Positions 30,867 to 41,179 of a DNA stretch of 64,000 bases are shown piece by piece. Location: NCBI RefSeq assembly GCF_020520425.1, contig NC_079492.1, positions 1,426,001 through 1,490,000 on the forward strand, read 5' to 3'. How positions within the stretch are numbered: position 1 is the first letter of the stretch; each line of letters begins with the position of its first letter. The position numbers and the translations under genes are program-made. This stretch comes from Spinacia oleracea (taxonomy: Eukaryota; Streptophyta; Magnoliopsida; Caryophyllales; Amaranthaceae). The notes beneath the pieces were generated by a model, which was given only the letters and a program-made list of their open reading frames with translations, was not told the origin of the DNA and ran no database searches.

Positions 30867-33800
30867 ATGGCAAAGAATAGGGGCAAAAGCAAGTTCGTTG
30901 TTGGTTCCTCTAGTGAGAGAGAGAACGTGCCTTCGGGGAGGTTACCGAAATCTTCGAGGGGTCGACCTTCGGAGAGGCCGTTGGTGAAGAGTTCGATTGG
31001 TTGGGATGCTTCCGAAGATGAACGCGCAACCTCTGGTGAGAGAGCTGGCTTTTTGGGTGCTCGTCGTCGTTACTCCGAGTTTCCAGTTCATTGGACGGAA
31101 GCTGATCCGAAGGGTAAGTATGCCTCAATTTTGCACGAGACCACGCAGATCGACGGTCCGTTGGAGAAATCGGTCAGCGGTGACTGGTTGGTGGAAGCGA
31201 AGTTAGGGAATTATCATCGGAAGGCCGAGGAGCTATACGGAATTCAGCATGCCTTGGGGTACTGGTGCGAGCTTCCTGAACAAGAGCGTCCTCGGGTGAC
31301 TCATCCACCGAGGGGGTTCATTTCCGTGTACACTCACCATTTGGAGAATGGTCTCCGCTTTCCTTTGGATCCGTTCGTATCCGAGCTTTTGGTGTCGTAC
31401 AACATTAGTTTGGCCCAGCTCACACCCAAATCTATGAGGCACATAATCGGATTTAGATGGGTGTGTGACTTCGTCAATTTCCCTTGCTCTGTCGCTATTT
31501 TTCGGGATCTTCACGATCTGGTTCTCAACCATGCTTCCAAGGGTGATGGGTATGGTTGGTGGACCATTGTCAACAAGAAGTCCCGAAAGAGGGGGGATCC
31601 GAACTACATCACGGCGTACCCCTACCTTAGCTCTGACCACAATTGGAAGACGGAGTGGTTGCTCGTCCGTGTGCCGACGGATCCGAAGCATCCCAACTTT
31701 TATCGTCCTCCGAAGTGGTTCGTGGCTCCTGATCCTGATATGAGGGGTGTGGCAGCTCCAGATCGGAACCATCGCCACTATGTGGACCTCCTCCAGTGGT
31801 TCTTGGCTCAAGAGGATAACCATCGACTGCCGTCTAGCTGGCTCCCGAATCTCAATTACATTTTGAGGGAGGACATTCTTGCTGTTGCCGGTCTCAGCAG
31901 GATTTTTGACAGGGGTAGGTGTCTTTCGGCTGAGACCGTTTTTTCAGTGAGTTTGTCCTCTTTCCTGTTTCGTTTTGCTGACATGTTTTGTGCTTTGTTT
32001 TTGCAGAGTACGGCTTTAGCTGCATTGATCCTAAGAAGTTGGGCATTTCTTTGGATTTGAAGACTATTCACGACCCGGCTCCCGAGTACAAGTTCGGAAA
32101 AGATAACCCTCGTAATCCTCGTCTGAAGGATTACGTGTTGTCTCCTTCGGGGGTTGCTCGGATATCCGAAGTTCGAGCTGATCCGTGGGATTCCGCCTCT
32201 TCTGTTGAAGCTGTTCCTGTGAAGGTTGTGCTTCCTGAGTTGAAGACAACTTCGGACCCGGTGAGTGTTCATTTATAAGCTCGATTTTCTGTTTATCTTT
32301 TTCTTTTCGGTTGGCCGTCGGCTAACGTCTTGGTCCTGGACCATCTTTTTAGGGTCCTGGGACTGACGCTGTGCCGCGTGCCGTTCCTTCGGTTTCATCT
32401 CCGGCTCGGATAGATATCACTTTATCTAGGAACCGGGTATTTCCCGCTTTTTTCTCTATTTCTTCCTTTTTCTTCTTTTATATTCGTTGACCCTTGGTCT
32501 CCCCTTTTTAGGATCAACGCAAAAGGAAGGGTAGCACTCTTTTGAGGCCGTCCACGCATCCGAAGAAAGCGAAGGCTTCTCAGCCCTCGGAGAAGGTATT
32601 TGTTCTGACTTGGATTTTTTGTAGTTCGTTTCTCCCTTTTTCGGAAACTAATCTTTGAACGCTTGCTATGTAGGAAGCGGTTTCGGAAGTCATGCCTCCT
32701 CCTAAGAATCTTCTTCACTTCATGCCCTTGCCAGGGCAGAAGTTAAAGAGTGTGGTGGTTGCTGAACCGCCGCCCGTGGATCAGCCGCTGATCGAGGAAG
32801 ATATCATCCCTTCTCCCCTTAAACCATCTGCTGCTTTGGGGATCGAAATCCAGGATATCACCGAGGTGATGGAGGCGATTGAAGCCGATTTTGTTCCTGG
32901 TTCGGATGTCCCTGAGGTAGCTGGGGAGAAGAAGGAGTCTGCTGATCTTCCCTTCGAGAGGGAGAAGAGTCCAGACAAGGAGATGATAGATCTCTCGGGC
33001 CCCGAAGCTGCGGTCCCCGAGGTTCAGAAGGAGGTTCCCTCTGCTGGAGAGGAGGAGCAGCCCGAGCAAGGTTTGACGAGGAAGAGGCGCCACTCAACTT
33101 TGGGTTCTACTTCTACCTCGGCCCTGGATAGGCTGATCCATGCTGATCCCTGTTCGGATGTTCCGCTAAAACGGATCCCCGAAGAAGTAAGGGAGGCGAT
33201 GGCTCGATATGCCAGGGCTCCGATTTTGGGAGAGGACCCCTTGGCTCACGTGGGATCCTTGGTGGGCCCCGAGGCTGCTCGGGAGAATCTGCTTCGTGCT
33301 AACCCGCAGTGGAGGGTTCCTGGTGCCGAAGAGAGGAATCCGGCTATGATGGCCCAGTACTATCTGAACGAGGTAATTTGCTAGATTTTTCTCTTTGAGT
33401 TGTGTTTTCGTTTTATGTTTTTCCTATTTTGCTCATCTTTCTCTCGTTCCCAGGCTGTTTTCTGGTCTTCGTTCGCTTCCGAGTGTAGCTCGGTTGAGGA
33501 GAAACAACTGAGGAAATATCGTGAGGCTTATGCTCGTGATATTCCCATTTTGGACCAGAAGGCTGGGCAACTCCTCTCCGAGCTTACGGAACTCAAGCAG
33601 CTGTACCTTCACTATAGTCGCGAGGCTAGAGAGTCTGCTGAGAAGATCGGGACCGAGGTTGGCCAGCTCATCTTCCGAGTTGAAGAGGATGCTGAGAAGA
33701 TCGCTTCCTTTGCTGAGGAAAAGAAGGATATGGCCGCTAAGTTCGCTAGCGAACTTGAGGAAAAAGATAGACTCTTCCAGGAGATGAAGTCTAAATTTGA

Positions 33801-34254
33801 AGCGGCCGACAAGGAGCATAAAGAGGCGGAGTTAAGGCTCCACCATTTTGTCCAGCATCGGGAGCTGATCCAGCAGCAAGCTGATAAGGTGCCTGTCCTT
33901 CGACTGAAGCTTCGGGAAAAGGATGACTATATTCGGAAGCTGGAGCAGGAGCGAGTCAACCTCTACACTGCTGATCAGTGTAGAGAGCAGTACTGGAACG
34001 GCATCCTGGGTGCTCGGCGCATGTTTGCGAAGCACATGCCTCACTTCCCTTGGAACGAGAAAGTTCCTCTATGGATGCAGGCCGAGGACCACTTGGTGGA
34101 ATGCCAAGCTGATCGAGATGAAGCTGAAGCTGAACGCCAAGCTGCTCTTGCAGAGGCTCGGGCCCAGAAGGCAACTTCCGAAGGTGATACCACTGCTGGG
34201 GGTTCTTCGAAGGATGCTCCCCTAGGGGCCGCTCCTGAGACTCCCAAGAGTTAG
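30867..34254 (+). CDS. Antisense six-exon gene of the Tat element ('putative gypsy type transposon' domain)
   Basis: Exons 30867-31914, 32007-32260, 32353-32436, 32512-32595, 32674-33372 and 33454-34254 join in one frame of 989 residues. The five introns are short (75-92 bp) with GT-AG ends, and four of them fall between codons. Residues about 145-260 (GFISVYTHHLENGLRFPLDPF, then SLAQLTPKSMRHIIGFRWVC) match the plant family described as putative gypsy type transposon (Transposase_28). Then come two small exons with a basic, possibly nuclear-targeting stretch (QRKRKG...HPKKAKA), an acidic middle (about 500-640), and a C-terminal coiled coil (exon 6, KKDMAAKFASELEEKDRLFQEMK and on). Antisense ORFs at this place are known in some Tat elements; their job is unknown, and I do not claim a transposase activity. 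A likely poly(A) signal, AATAAA, is at about 34486. Confidence 0.85.
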
Positions 34255-34570
34255 GGATTCGGGCAGTTGTCTTCTTCAGAGTCGGTCGGTTCCAGTTGAG
34301 GACTTCCGAATATGTGCTTGCTTTTCCCCCTTTTGCCTCGGCGCTGCGTTGTACTCATTTCTTTTTGCTTTCTTTTAGTACTTCGGTAGGCCGGTATTGT
34401 CTGTTGATGGCTGCCGATTTTAACTGTTTCATTTTGTTTTCAATTTTTGAGGTTTTCAGTGTATTTGTACTCCCCCCAAATATTGAATAAAAAATGAATG
34501 TTTGTTACTTGGCTGCTTCTTTTCAATTTGTACTTTCGCAATTTTAGGTCTTTAGATCCGTAGATTTCTC

Positions 34571-34970
34571 GAGCTCCTCTTTCTGTAGACTTGCTAAAAA
34601 CCTTTTGATCTTGCGAGCTCTTTACATCCGTAGATCTGTTAAGAGACTTTTTAACTTTTGCGAGTTCTTCAAATCCGTAGATCTGCTAAGAGACTCTTTG
34701 ACTTTGCGAGTTCTTCAAATCCGTAGATCTGTTAAGAGGCTCTTTAGTTTTGCGAGTTCTTCAAATCCGTAGATCTGCTAAGAGACTCTTTAGTTTTGCG
34801 AGTTCTTCAAATCCGTAGATCTGCTAAGAGACTCTTTAGTTTTGCGAGTTCTTCAAATCCGTAGATCTGCTAAGAGACTCTTTAGTTTTGCGAGTTCTTC
34901 AAATCCGTAGATCTGCTAAGAGACTCTTTAGTTTCCAGACTCTTCAAATCCGTCGATCTGCTTAGAGGTT
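34571..34970 (+). repeat. 46-bp minisatellite between the convergent Gypsy genes
   Basis: About eight to nine units, in phase at 34615, 34662, 34708, 34754, 34800, 34846 and 34892, with worn units at both ends. The unit begins GAGTTCTTCAAATCCGTAGA and ends CTCTTTAGTTTTGC. Middle units are nearly identical. It sits between the 3' ends of the antisense gene and pol. Tandem repeats in this 3' region are known in Tat/Ogre-type elements. Confidence 0.9.
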
Positions 34971-35355
34971 TGGATTGTTCTTCCGATCTCTTGTGGTTCG
35001 GAAACCTGGGCAAGAGATCGCTAGTCTGCCTCTTTAGTTATGCCTTCGGCGATCCGTGGATCTGAGCCGGAGTTTTATAACTTGATTCGAGCGACTGTTT
35101 GTTGCGAACAAATTTTATTAGGGTACCGCGAATCCGAGGATTCTGGACGATTCCCTGAAGTGTATGATTTGGTCATTTCTTGCATTTTATCAAGGAATGG
35201 GCAAAGTCAACCTGTTTTTAGTCTCGGATTGATCAGATCCGAGGCTGCATATATATATAAAGGGACAATAATTATAGAGATAAGTTTAATGAAACACATG
35301 GTGCCAATGGCTTTCCTCTTCTCATTAAACAACTTACTTGGTTTACAGACAGGGA
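34971..35355. other. Gypsy spacer between minisatellite and pol stop
   Basis: The 3' untranslated region of the gag-pol transcript. It has no convincing gene; a plus-strand frame at 35040-35375 overlaps the pol end and looks accidental. Confidence 0.5.
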
Positions 35356-38300
35356 TCATACAAAATATTTCTTGAGAACATCGGTATTCCAATGGTTCTT
35401 CAGGATTGTTCCATCTAACTGTTTCAGCATATACGTGCCTGGCCTTTTTTCGGAATGGATGATGTATGGTCCTTCCCAAGTGGCTGAGAGTTTGCCATGG
35501 ATCCGTCCTTTCTGAACCGAGGCGGCGTTTCTGAGTACTAGATCACCGACTTTTAGGGGTCTGGCGTTGACTCTTCGGTTGTAATGCTTGTTGACCCTCT
35601 GCAAATAGGCTGCGTTGAGTGTCCTTGCATCGTTCCGAGCTTCGTCCAGTAGATCGAGAGCTTCGGATAGAAGTTGATTGTTGCTTTCTCCTTGGAGCCC
35701 ATCATATCTGTTGTATGCCTGGATCCTCAGGCTTTCTGTTCCGATTTCCACAGGAATTACAGCTTCGGATCCGTATACAAGGTGGAACGGTGTTTGTCCG
35801 GTAGCTTCTTTTTCAGTGGTCCGAAGGGACCATAGCGTTCCGGGTAGCTCTTCTAACCATTTGTTTTTGTCATCCTCGACTCTTTTCTTGAGTGCGTTGA
35901 GGATGAGTTTGTTAGCAGCTTCGGCTTGCCCGTTGCTTTGTGGGTGACAGACTGCCGAGTACGCTAGGTGTATGCCGAACTGTTTGCACCACTTTTGCAA
36001 CGGGGTGTTGTCGAACTGTTTCCCGTGGTCGAAGACCATCAGTCTTGGTATGCCGAACCTTGTGATGATGTTCTGCCATATGAACTTGCGGACCTGAGGT
36101 TCGGTGATGGAGGAGACAGCTTCGGCTTCGATCCATTTGCTAAAATAGTCGACTCCTACAATCAACCACTTCTTCTGGTTCGTCGCTGAGGGGAAGGGAC
36201 CAATGATGTCTAACCCCCACTGTGCGAATGGTAAGGGATACAGTGTTGATTGTAGGGTTTGAGCTGGTTGATGGATGGCTGGTGCGAACTTTTGGCATTT
36301 CTCGCATTTCCTTGCCATCTGCTTTGCCTCGGAAACCATAGTGGGCCACCAGTACCCAGCCCGAAGGGCTTTATGTGCTAATGTCCTACCTCCAATGTGG
36401 TTTCCGCATATCCCGAGGTGGATTTCCCTTAGGATGTAGTCAGCGTCTGTTGGACCCACACATTTTAGCAACGGAGCAGAGAATGATTTCCTCATGAGCT
36501 CTCCTTCGGCGCTGATGATGAACCATCTGTTGAATCTTTTCAGTTTTCTCGCTTGCAGCTTATCTTCGGGAAGTTCTCCCCTTTCTTTGTATGCAACTAC
36601 TGCGTCCATCCAGCTAGGTTCGGTACGTAAGCTGCATACTGTGGTGGGTAGCAAGTCGATGCTTCTCTTTTGGTGAACTTCCACGTGGACCGACCTGTTT
36701 AGGTCGACGAGTGTTGAGCTTGCGAGTTTTGACAGTGCGTCTGCTTGCGTGTTCTGTCCTCGGGGAATGAGGATGACTTCAAAGGATCTTAACTTTGACG
36801 TTAAGGATTTAATTTTTGCTAAATAGGCTGTCATGCTGGGCCATTTGGCCTCATACTCCCCTCGGATCTGGTTGGCTACAAGCTGGGAATCAGTTTTGAG
36901 GCGAACATGTTCGGCCTCCAGGGATAAACAAAGCTCTATCCCTGCGATTGCGGCCTCGTATTCGGCCTCGTTGTTGGTTGCTTTGAAGCCGAACTTCAAT
37001 GCATACTCTATGCTTTTCCCCGTCGGGGGGATTAGTACAACTCCTGCCCCTGAGCCGTTTACTGTGGAAGATCCGTCAGTGAAGACCTCCCAAGTGCTTT
37101 TCGTATCATCCAACATTTCCTGGTATGAGCACTCGGCCAAGAAGTCTGCCAATGCTTGTGCTTTGATTGCTGTCCTCGGCTGATATTTGATGCCGAACTC
37201 TGATAGTTCGAAGGCCCAGGCAGCCAATCTTCCTGACCTCTCTATTTTGTCGAGTACTTTTTCGAGCGGTTGGTCAGTTAGCACTGTGATCTGGTGGGAG
37301 TCGAAGTATGGCCTCAGTTTTCGTGCAGCTACCACTACTGCATATGCGACTTTCTCGATGAGTGGGTACCGGGTTTCGGCTCCTGTGAGTGTTCGGCTGG
37401 TGAAGTAGATTGGCTGTTGCTTCTTTTCTTCTTCCCGAAGAAGCACTGCGCTGACGGTTCCAGGGCTAACTGCGACATATAGGTACAGGGTTTCCCCCTC
37501 CTTTGGTCTGGCCAGTGTCGGCAGTTGAGCTAGGTGGGCTCTGAGTTGCTGAAAAGCTTCTTTTTGCTCCTGTTCCCATATCAGTTCGGGATCCACTTTC
37601 CTCGGGACCCCCTTTTTCTTGACTGGTTCTGCTTCTCCTCCGGGGAGGTTCTTTGGTTTCAGTGCCTTGAAGAAGGGGGCTCCCTTGTCCGAGGCTTTTG
37701 ATATGAACCTTGTTAGTGCGGCTAACCTGCCGGTTAGCCTCTGCACATCTCTCTTGGTCTTCGGCTCGGGTAAATCCAATGCCGCTTGGACTTTGTCTGG
37801 GTTCGCATCAATTTCTCTTTCGCTCACCATGAATCCGAGGAACTTCCCTGACTTCACCCCGAAGACGCATTTTTTTGGGTTCAGCTTCATGCTGTATTTC
37901 CTCAGATTTCCGAAGGTCTCTGCCAAGTCTTTGACATGGTCTTCCTCCTTGATGCTTTTTACGATGGAGTCATCCACGTAGACCTCCACATTCCTCCCTT
38001 TCTGGTCGGCGAAGACGTGGTCAACTAACCTCTGGTAGGTGGCTCCGGCATTTTTCAAGCCGAAAGGCATCATTTTGTAGTTGAACACTCCTGCGCTTGT
38101 GATGAACGCTGTCTTTGCCCTGTCATCGGGGTGCATGAATACTTGGTGGTAGCCTGAAAAGGCATCCATGAAGCTGAGCAGTGCATGGCCGCTGGTGGAG
38201 TCAACCAGTTGATCTATCCTTGGCAGGGGATAGCAGTCTTTGGGGCAGGCTCGGTTCAGATCTGTGAAATCTACGCACATTCGCCATGAGCCGTTCGCTT

Positions 38301-41109
38301 TCTTGACCATCACCACGTTGGCCAGCCACTTCGGATACATGCATGGTTCGATGAATCCGGCCTCTTGCAACTTCTTAACTTCCTCGGCGATGGCTTTGTT
38401 TTTCTCCGAGGAGTAATTTCTCTTTTTTTGCTTGATTGGCCGAGCTTCAGCGTTGACATCCAGCTTGTGACAAATCAGCTTCGGATTTATCCCTGGCATA
38501 TCTGCTGCTGACCATGCAAAGATGTCTTTGTGATCCCTGAGTAGTCGGATCAAATCGATTCGGAGCCCCGAGCTTAGGCCCTTGCCTATTCGGACGCTCC
38601 TGTCTGAATTATCTTCGAGGAAGATATCCTCCATTTCTTGATCTGTTTCGGGAGATAGGGTTTCGGGGCGGGCATCAACTTCTGCGGGAGACAAGCTTCT
38701 CGTGCTTGCTCTTCTCCTTTTTGCCTCGCTTTCCTCTCCCTTAGCTCCCTTTCCTTCCTCGGGGCCGTCCTCCAATTTGGGTTTTCGGACAGCAGTGTGG
38801 CAGGTTCTTCTCGCCACTTCTTGATCACCTCTGATTCGTTCGGCGAATCCTGCATCCGAGACGTATATCATCAGCTGGTGGTATGTGGAGGGGACTGCTT
38901 GCATCTTGTGAATCATGGTTCTCCCCATGATTACGTTGTATACGGAGTCGCAGTCCATCACCAAAAATTCGTCCCGAAGGGTTTTTGCTGCCTGGCCTTC
39001 GCCCACTGTGACTGGCAGGGTGATCTTTCCTCGAGGGATAGCTGCGGATCCGTTGAATCCGATCAGAGGATAACTGACTTTCGTCAGTGCTTCCTCTGGT
39101 TCTTCGAGGATCAGCTGCTCGAAGCAGTTTCTGAAGATGATGTTGACGGCACTTCCTCCGTCGACTAACACTCGATGTACGTTGTGGTTGTTGAGGTCCA
39201 TGGAAATGACCAGAGGATCGTCATGTTTGTACTGGACTCCGAAGCAATCATCAGCAGTGAAGGTCATGTTCGGGGGGTGTGGTTGGTTGTCTCCAACCGC
39301 GCTGAAGTTGACCCGATGGGAGAGGGCTCTTAGGTGTTTTTTGCTGGCCTGGCCAGACTTCTGTCCCCCGAACACCACTAGGATGTCATTTTTCTTGTGC
39401 CCTGTTGCTTCGTAGACCCTTTTCTGGGGTTGCTCGTGTTGTTTGCCGCTTGCGGCCTTTTCTTTTTCCTCCCTTCGGTCTAACAAGTATTGTTTCAGGT
39501 AGCCTCGGCGAACGAGGTCCTCAATGTTGTCTTTCAGCGAGTTGCATTCTTCGGTATGGTGACCGAAGTCATCATGGAACTCGCACCATTTGTTCTTGTT
39601 TCTCCGAGCTGGGTTGGACTTGAGCTTCCCAGGTAGTTTCCACTTTTCGTCATTTCTATTGAGGCTGAATATCTCCTTTCGGGGCAGAGCTAGTGGAGTG
39701 TAGTTGGTGTACTTGGGTTGAAGTTCACCCCTTCTCCCGTCTTTCTTCGGGCTCATCTCTCTAGCTCCTACTTTCTCTTTCCCCTTCCTTGAGCCGCCCT
39801 CGGGCTTGCTCTGAGTATTCTTTGTGTCTCTCGGATCCGACGATCCTTTCAGTCTTGCAGCGGCCTTGTTGAACTCTTCGGTTCTGATGAACGCATCAGC
39901 CATTTGGAGCACGTCAGCTATTCTGGAGGGGTTCTTCATTGAGAGTTCGTCACGGAACTTCCCTTCCTGGAGCGCGTGCTTCAAGGCGAAGATGGCCACG
40001 TCTGGCTGCAAGTTTGGTATGTTTGTTGATTCCTTCATGAATCTGGCCATGAATTCTCTCAGACTTTCGTCTCTTTCTTGTTGGATTGAGGTCAGTTCTG
40101 CTGTGGTTCGCTCGGGGCGATTGTTGCTCACGAACTGTGTGCAGAATCTCTTTTTCAGCTTTTTCCAACTCTTGATCGATCCCTTCGGCAGCGATCTAAA
40201 CCACTCTCCCGCCACTCCGGTTAGCGTGGTTGGGAAATATTTACACCAGCATGCTTCGGAGTAGGGACTCAAGAACATCTGCTGCTCGTAGGAGATGACA
40301 TGATCCCTCGGATCTGTGATTCCGCTGTAGGTTAGGTGAGCTGGCAGTCTTACCTTCGGTATTTCTTCCATGATCAGCTCGTCCGAGAAAGGGGATGACG
40401 TAGGAGTCATGATTCTTTTCCCGAGTCTAGCCCTGATGCCTTCGTTTGCCGAGGCTCTGTGATTAGAACGTTCGGGCGTACGATGGGGGCTAGGGGTTCG
40501 ATCATGCCTCCCGTCTCGTCTTCTTTCTCGGCTACTGACCTCGGGTCGCTCGCCAGATCTGCTCGACTCACCTACCCCGAGTCTCGTATGGATCGAAGGT
40601 CTTAACCTTGAGTGGACCGAGGGCCTCAACCTGCTGAGTACCGAGCTTCGGATCCGAGGATTACGAGTAGTTGATTCGCTTTGGAGAGCTGTTGGAGTAG
40701 GCGATGGTCTCGCAAACCAATCTGGTTGCTGTTGTGCCCTTTTTTGGGTGTCCCACGTGCTTTCCATCCACCTCGACGTCAAGTGTGTACCTGTCAAGGG
40801 AAGGAGTTCTCGTTCGGGTCTGGACACTTCCACACTGGGTGGCTCGTTCAGCCTTCGCCTGGTCCTCCTCTCTTCTCTGCGGTCATTTGCCAGTCCTTGC
40901 TGCTTCTCATTGAAGAGGAAGTTTTGCATGATGGTCATGGCCGCAGTGAGCTCTTTCCTAGTTGGAATCGGAGGTCCTGCATTTGTGGCGGTCGTAGCTC
41001 TGCTTGGCTGTGACCTCGTCATCGATTGAGGGTGCCCCTCTTGGTCAGATTCTGAATCTGACCGCACCATCATATCGTCGTCATTGTTGTTAACAACATC
41101 GTTCACCAT
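35356..41109 (-). CDS. Gypsy (Tat) gag-pol polyprotein, uninterrupted
   Basis: One frame gives 1917 residues from the ATG at 41109 (MVNDVVNNN), 71 bases inside the LTR; the frame stays open upstream into the LTR to 41286, but only from a GTG. Order, numbered from 41286: gag (retrotransposon gag domain, about 310-480); CEFHDDFGHHTEEC, a zinc-binding motif (about 568-581); protease with LVDGGSAVN (about 707); reverse transcriptase with MPFGLKNAGATYQ and VYVDD (about 1103); RNase H; then WEVFTDGSSTVNGSGAG, the extra archaeal-type RNase H of Tat elements; integrase with an HHCC finger (HLGICGNHIGG...CEKCQKF) and GLDIIGPFPSA core. No stop or shift is seen, so the protein set looks functional. Confidence 0.94.
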   Translation of the reverse strand: MVNDVVNNNDDDMMVRSDSESDQEGHPQSMTRSQPSRATTATNAGPPIPTRKELTAAMTIMQNFLFNEKQQGLANDRREERRTRRRLNEPPSVEVSRPERELLPLTGTHLTSRWMESTWDTQKRAQQQPDWFARPSPTPTALQSESTTRNPRIRSSVLSRLRPSVHSRLRPSIHTRLGVGESSRSGERPEVSSRERRRDGRHDRTPSPHRTPERSNHRASANEGIRARLGKRIMTPTSSPFSDELIMEEIPKVRLPAHLTYSGITDPRDHVISYEQQMFLSPYSEACWCKYFPTTLTGVAGEWFRSLPKGSIKSWKKLKKRFCTQFVSNNRPERTTAELTSIQQERDESLREFMARFMKESTNIPNLQPDVAIFALKHALQEGKFRDELSMKNPSRIADVLQMADAFIRTEEFNKAAARLKGSSDPRDTKNTQSKPEGGSRKGKEKVGAREMSPKKDGRRGELQPKYTNYTPLALPRKEIFSLNRNDEKWKLPGKLKSNPARRNKNKWCEFHDDFGHHTEECNSLKDNIEDLVRRGYLKQYLLDRREEKEKAASGKQHEQPQKRVYEATGHKKNDILVVFGGQKSGQASKKHLRALSHRVNFSAVGDNQPHPPNMTFTADDCFGVQYKHDDPLVISMDLNNHNVHRVLVDGGSAVNIIFRNCFEQLILEEPEEALTKVSYPLIGFNGSAAIPRGKITLPVTVGEGQAAKTLRDEFLVMDCDSVYNVIMGRTMIHKMQAVPSTYHQLMIYVSDAGFAERIRGDQEVARRTCHTAVRKPKLEDGPEEGKGAKGEESEAKRRRASTRSLSPAEVDARPETLSPETDQEMEDIFLEDNSDRSVRIGKGLSSGLRIDLIRLLRDHKDIFAWSAADMPGINPKLICHKLDVNAEARPIKQKKRNYSSEKNKAIAEEVKKLQEAGFIEPCMYPKWLANVVMVKKANGSWRMCVDFTDLNRACPKDCYPLPRIDQLVDSTSGHALLSFMDAFSGYHQVFMHPDDRAKTAFITSAGVFNYKMMPFGLKNAGATYQRLVDHVFADQKGRNVEVYVDDSIVKSIKEEDHVKDLAETFGNLRKYSMKLNPKKCVFGVKSGKFLGFMVSEREIDANPDKVQAALDLPEPKTKRDVQRLTGRLAALTRFISKASDKGAPFFKALKPKNLPGGEAEPVKKKGVPRKVDPELIWEQEQKEAFQQLRAHLAQLPTLARPKEGETLYLYVAVSPGTVSAVLLREEEKKQQPIYFTSRTLTGAETRYPLIEKVAYAVVVAARKLRPYFDSHQITVLTDQPLEKVLDKIERSGRLAAWAFELSEFGIKYQPRTAIKAQALADFLAECSYQEMLDDTKSTWEVFTDGSSTVNGSGAGVVLIPPTGKSIEYALKFGFKATNNEAEYEAAIAGIELCLSLEAEHVRLKTDSQLVANQIRGEYEAKWPSMTAYLAKIKSLTSKLRSFEVILIPRGQNTQADALSKLASSTLVDLNRSVHVEVHQKRSIDLLPTTVCSLRTEPSWMDAVVAYKERGELPEDKLQARKLKRFNRWFIISAEGELMRKSFSAPLLKCVGPTDADYILREIHLGICGNHIGGRTLAHKALRAGYWWPTMVSEAKQMARKCEKCQKFAPAIHQPAQTLQSTLYPLPFAQWGLDIIGPFPSATNQKKWLIVGVDYFSKWIEAEAVSSITEPQVRKFIWQNIITRFGIPRLMVFDHGKQFDNTPLQKWCKQFGIHLAYSAVCHPQSNGQAEAANKLILNALKKRVEDDKNKWLEELPGTLWSLRTTEKEATGQTPFHLVYGSEAVIPVEIGTESLRIQAYNRYDGLQGESNNQLLSEALDLLDEARNDARTLNAAYLQRVNKHYNRRVNARPLKVGDLVLRNAASVQKGRIHGKLSATWEGPYIIHSEKRPGTYMLKQLDGTILKNHWNTDVLKKYFV

Positions 41110-41160
41110 TTTCGCGGAAAGAGGTGATTGATGTCTTTCAAAGGCTTTGAAGTGTTCTTC

Positions 41161-41177
41161 CCCACAGACGGCGCCAA
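41161..41177 (-). promoter_or_regulatory. Gypsy primer-binding site
   Basis: Three bases inside the 5' LTR, the minus strand reads TGGCGCCGTCTGTGGG. TGGCGCCG-type primer-binding sites are usual in Tat/Athila Gypsy elements. I did not assign the tRNA. Confidence 0.75.
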
Positions 41178-41179
41178 AT

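Noticed and set aside
30867-34254. Reading the antisense Gypsy gene as a true DNA transposase
   Set aside because: The domain's database-style name suggests it, but I see no DDE-type catalytic pattern, and it sits inside a retrotransposon.
34571-34970. Regularly spaced repeats that might suggest a CRISPR array
   Set aside because: The units are direct head-to-tail copies without unique spacers, in a plant nuclear retrotransposon.
37619-39623. Plus-strand frames of 70-120 codons inside the Gypsy polyprotein region
   Set aside because: They are shadows of the minus-strand gag-pol gene.
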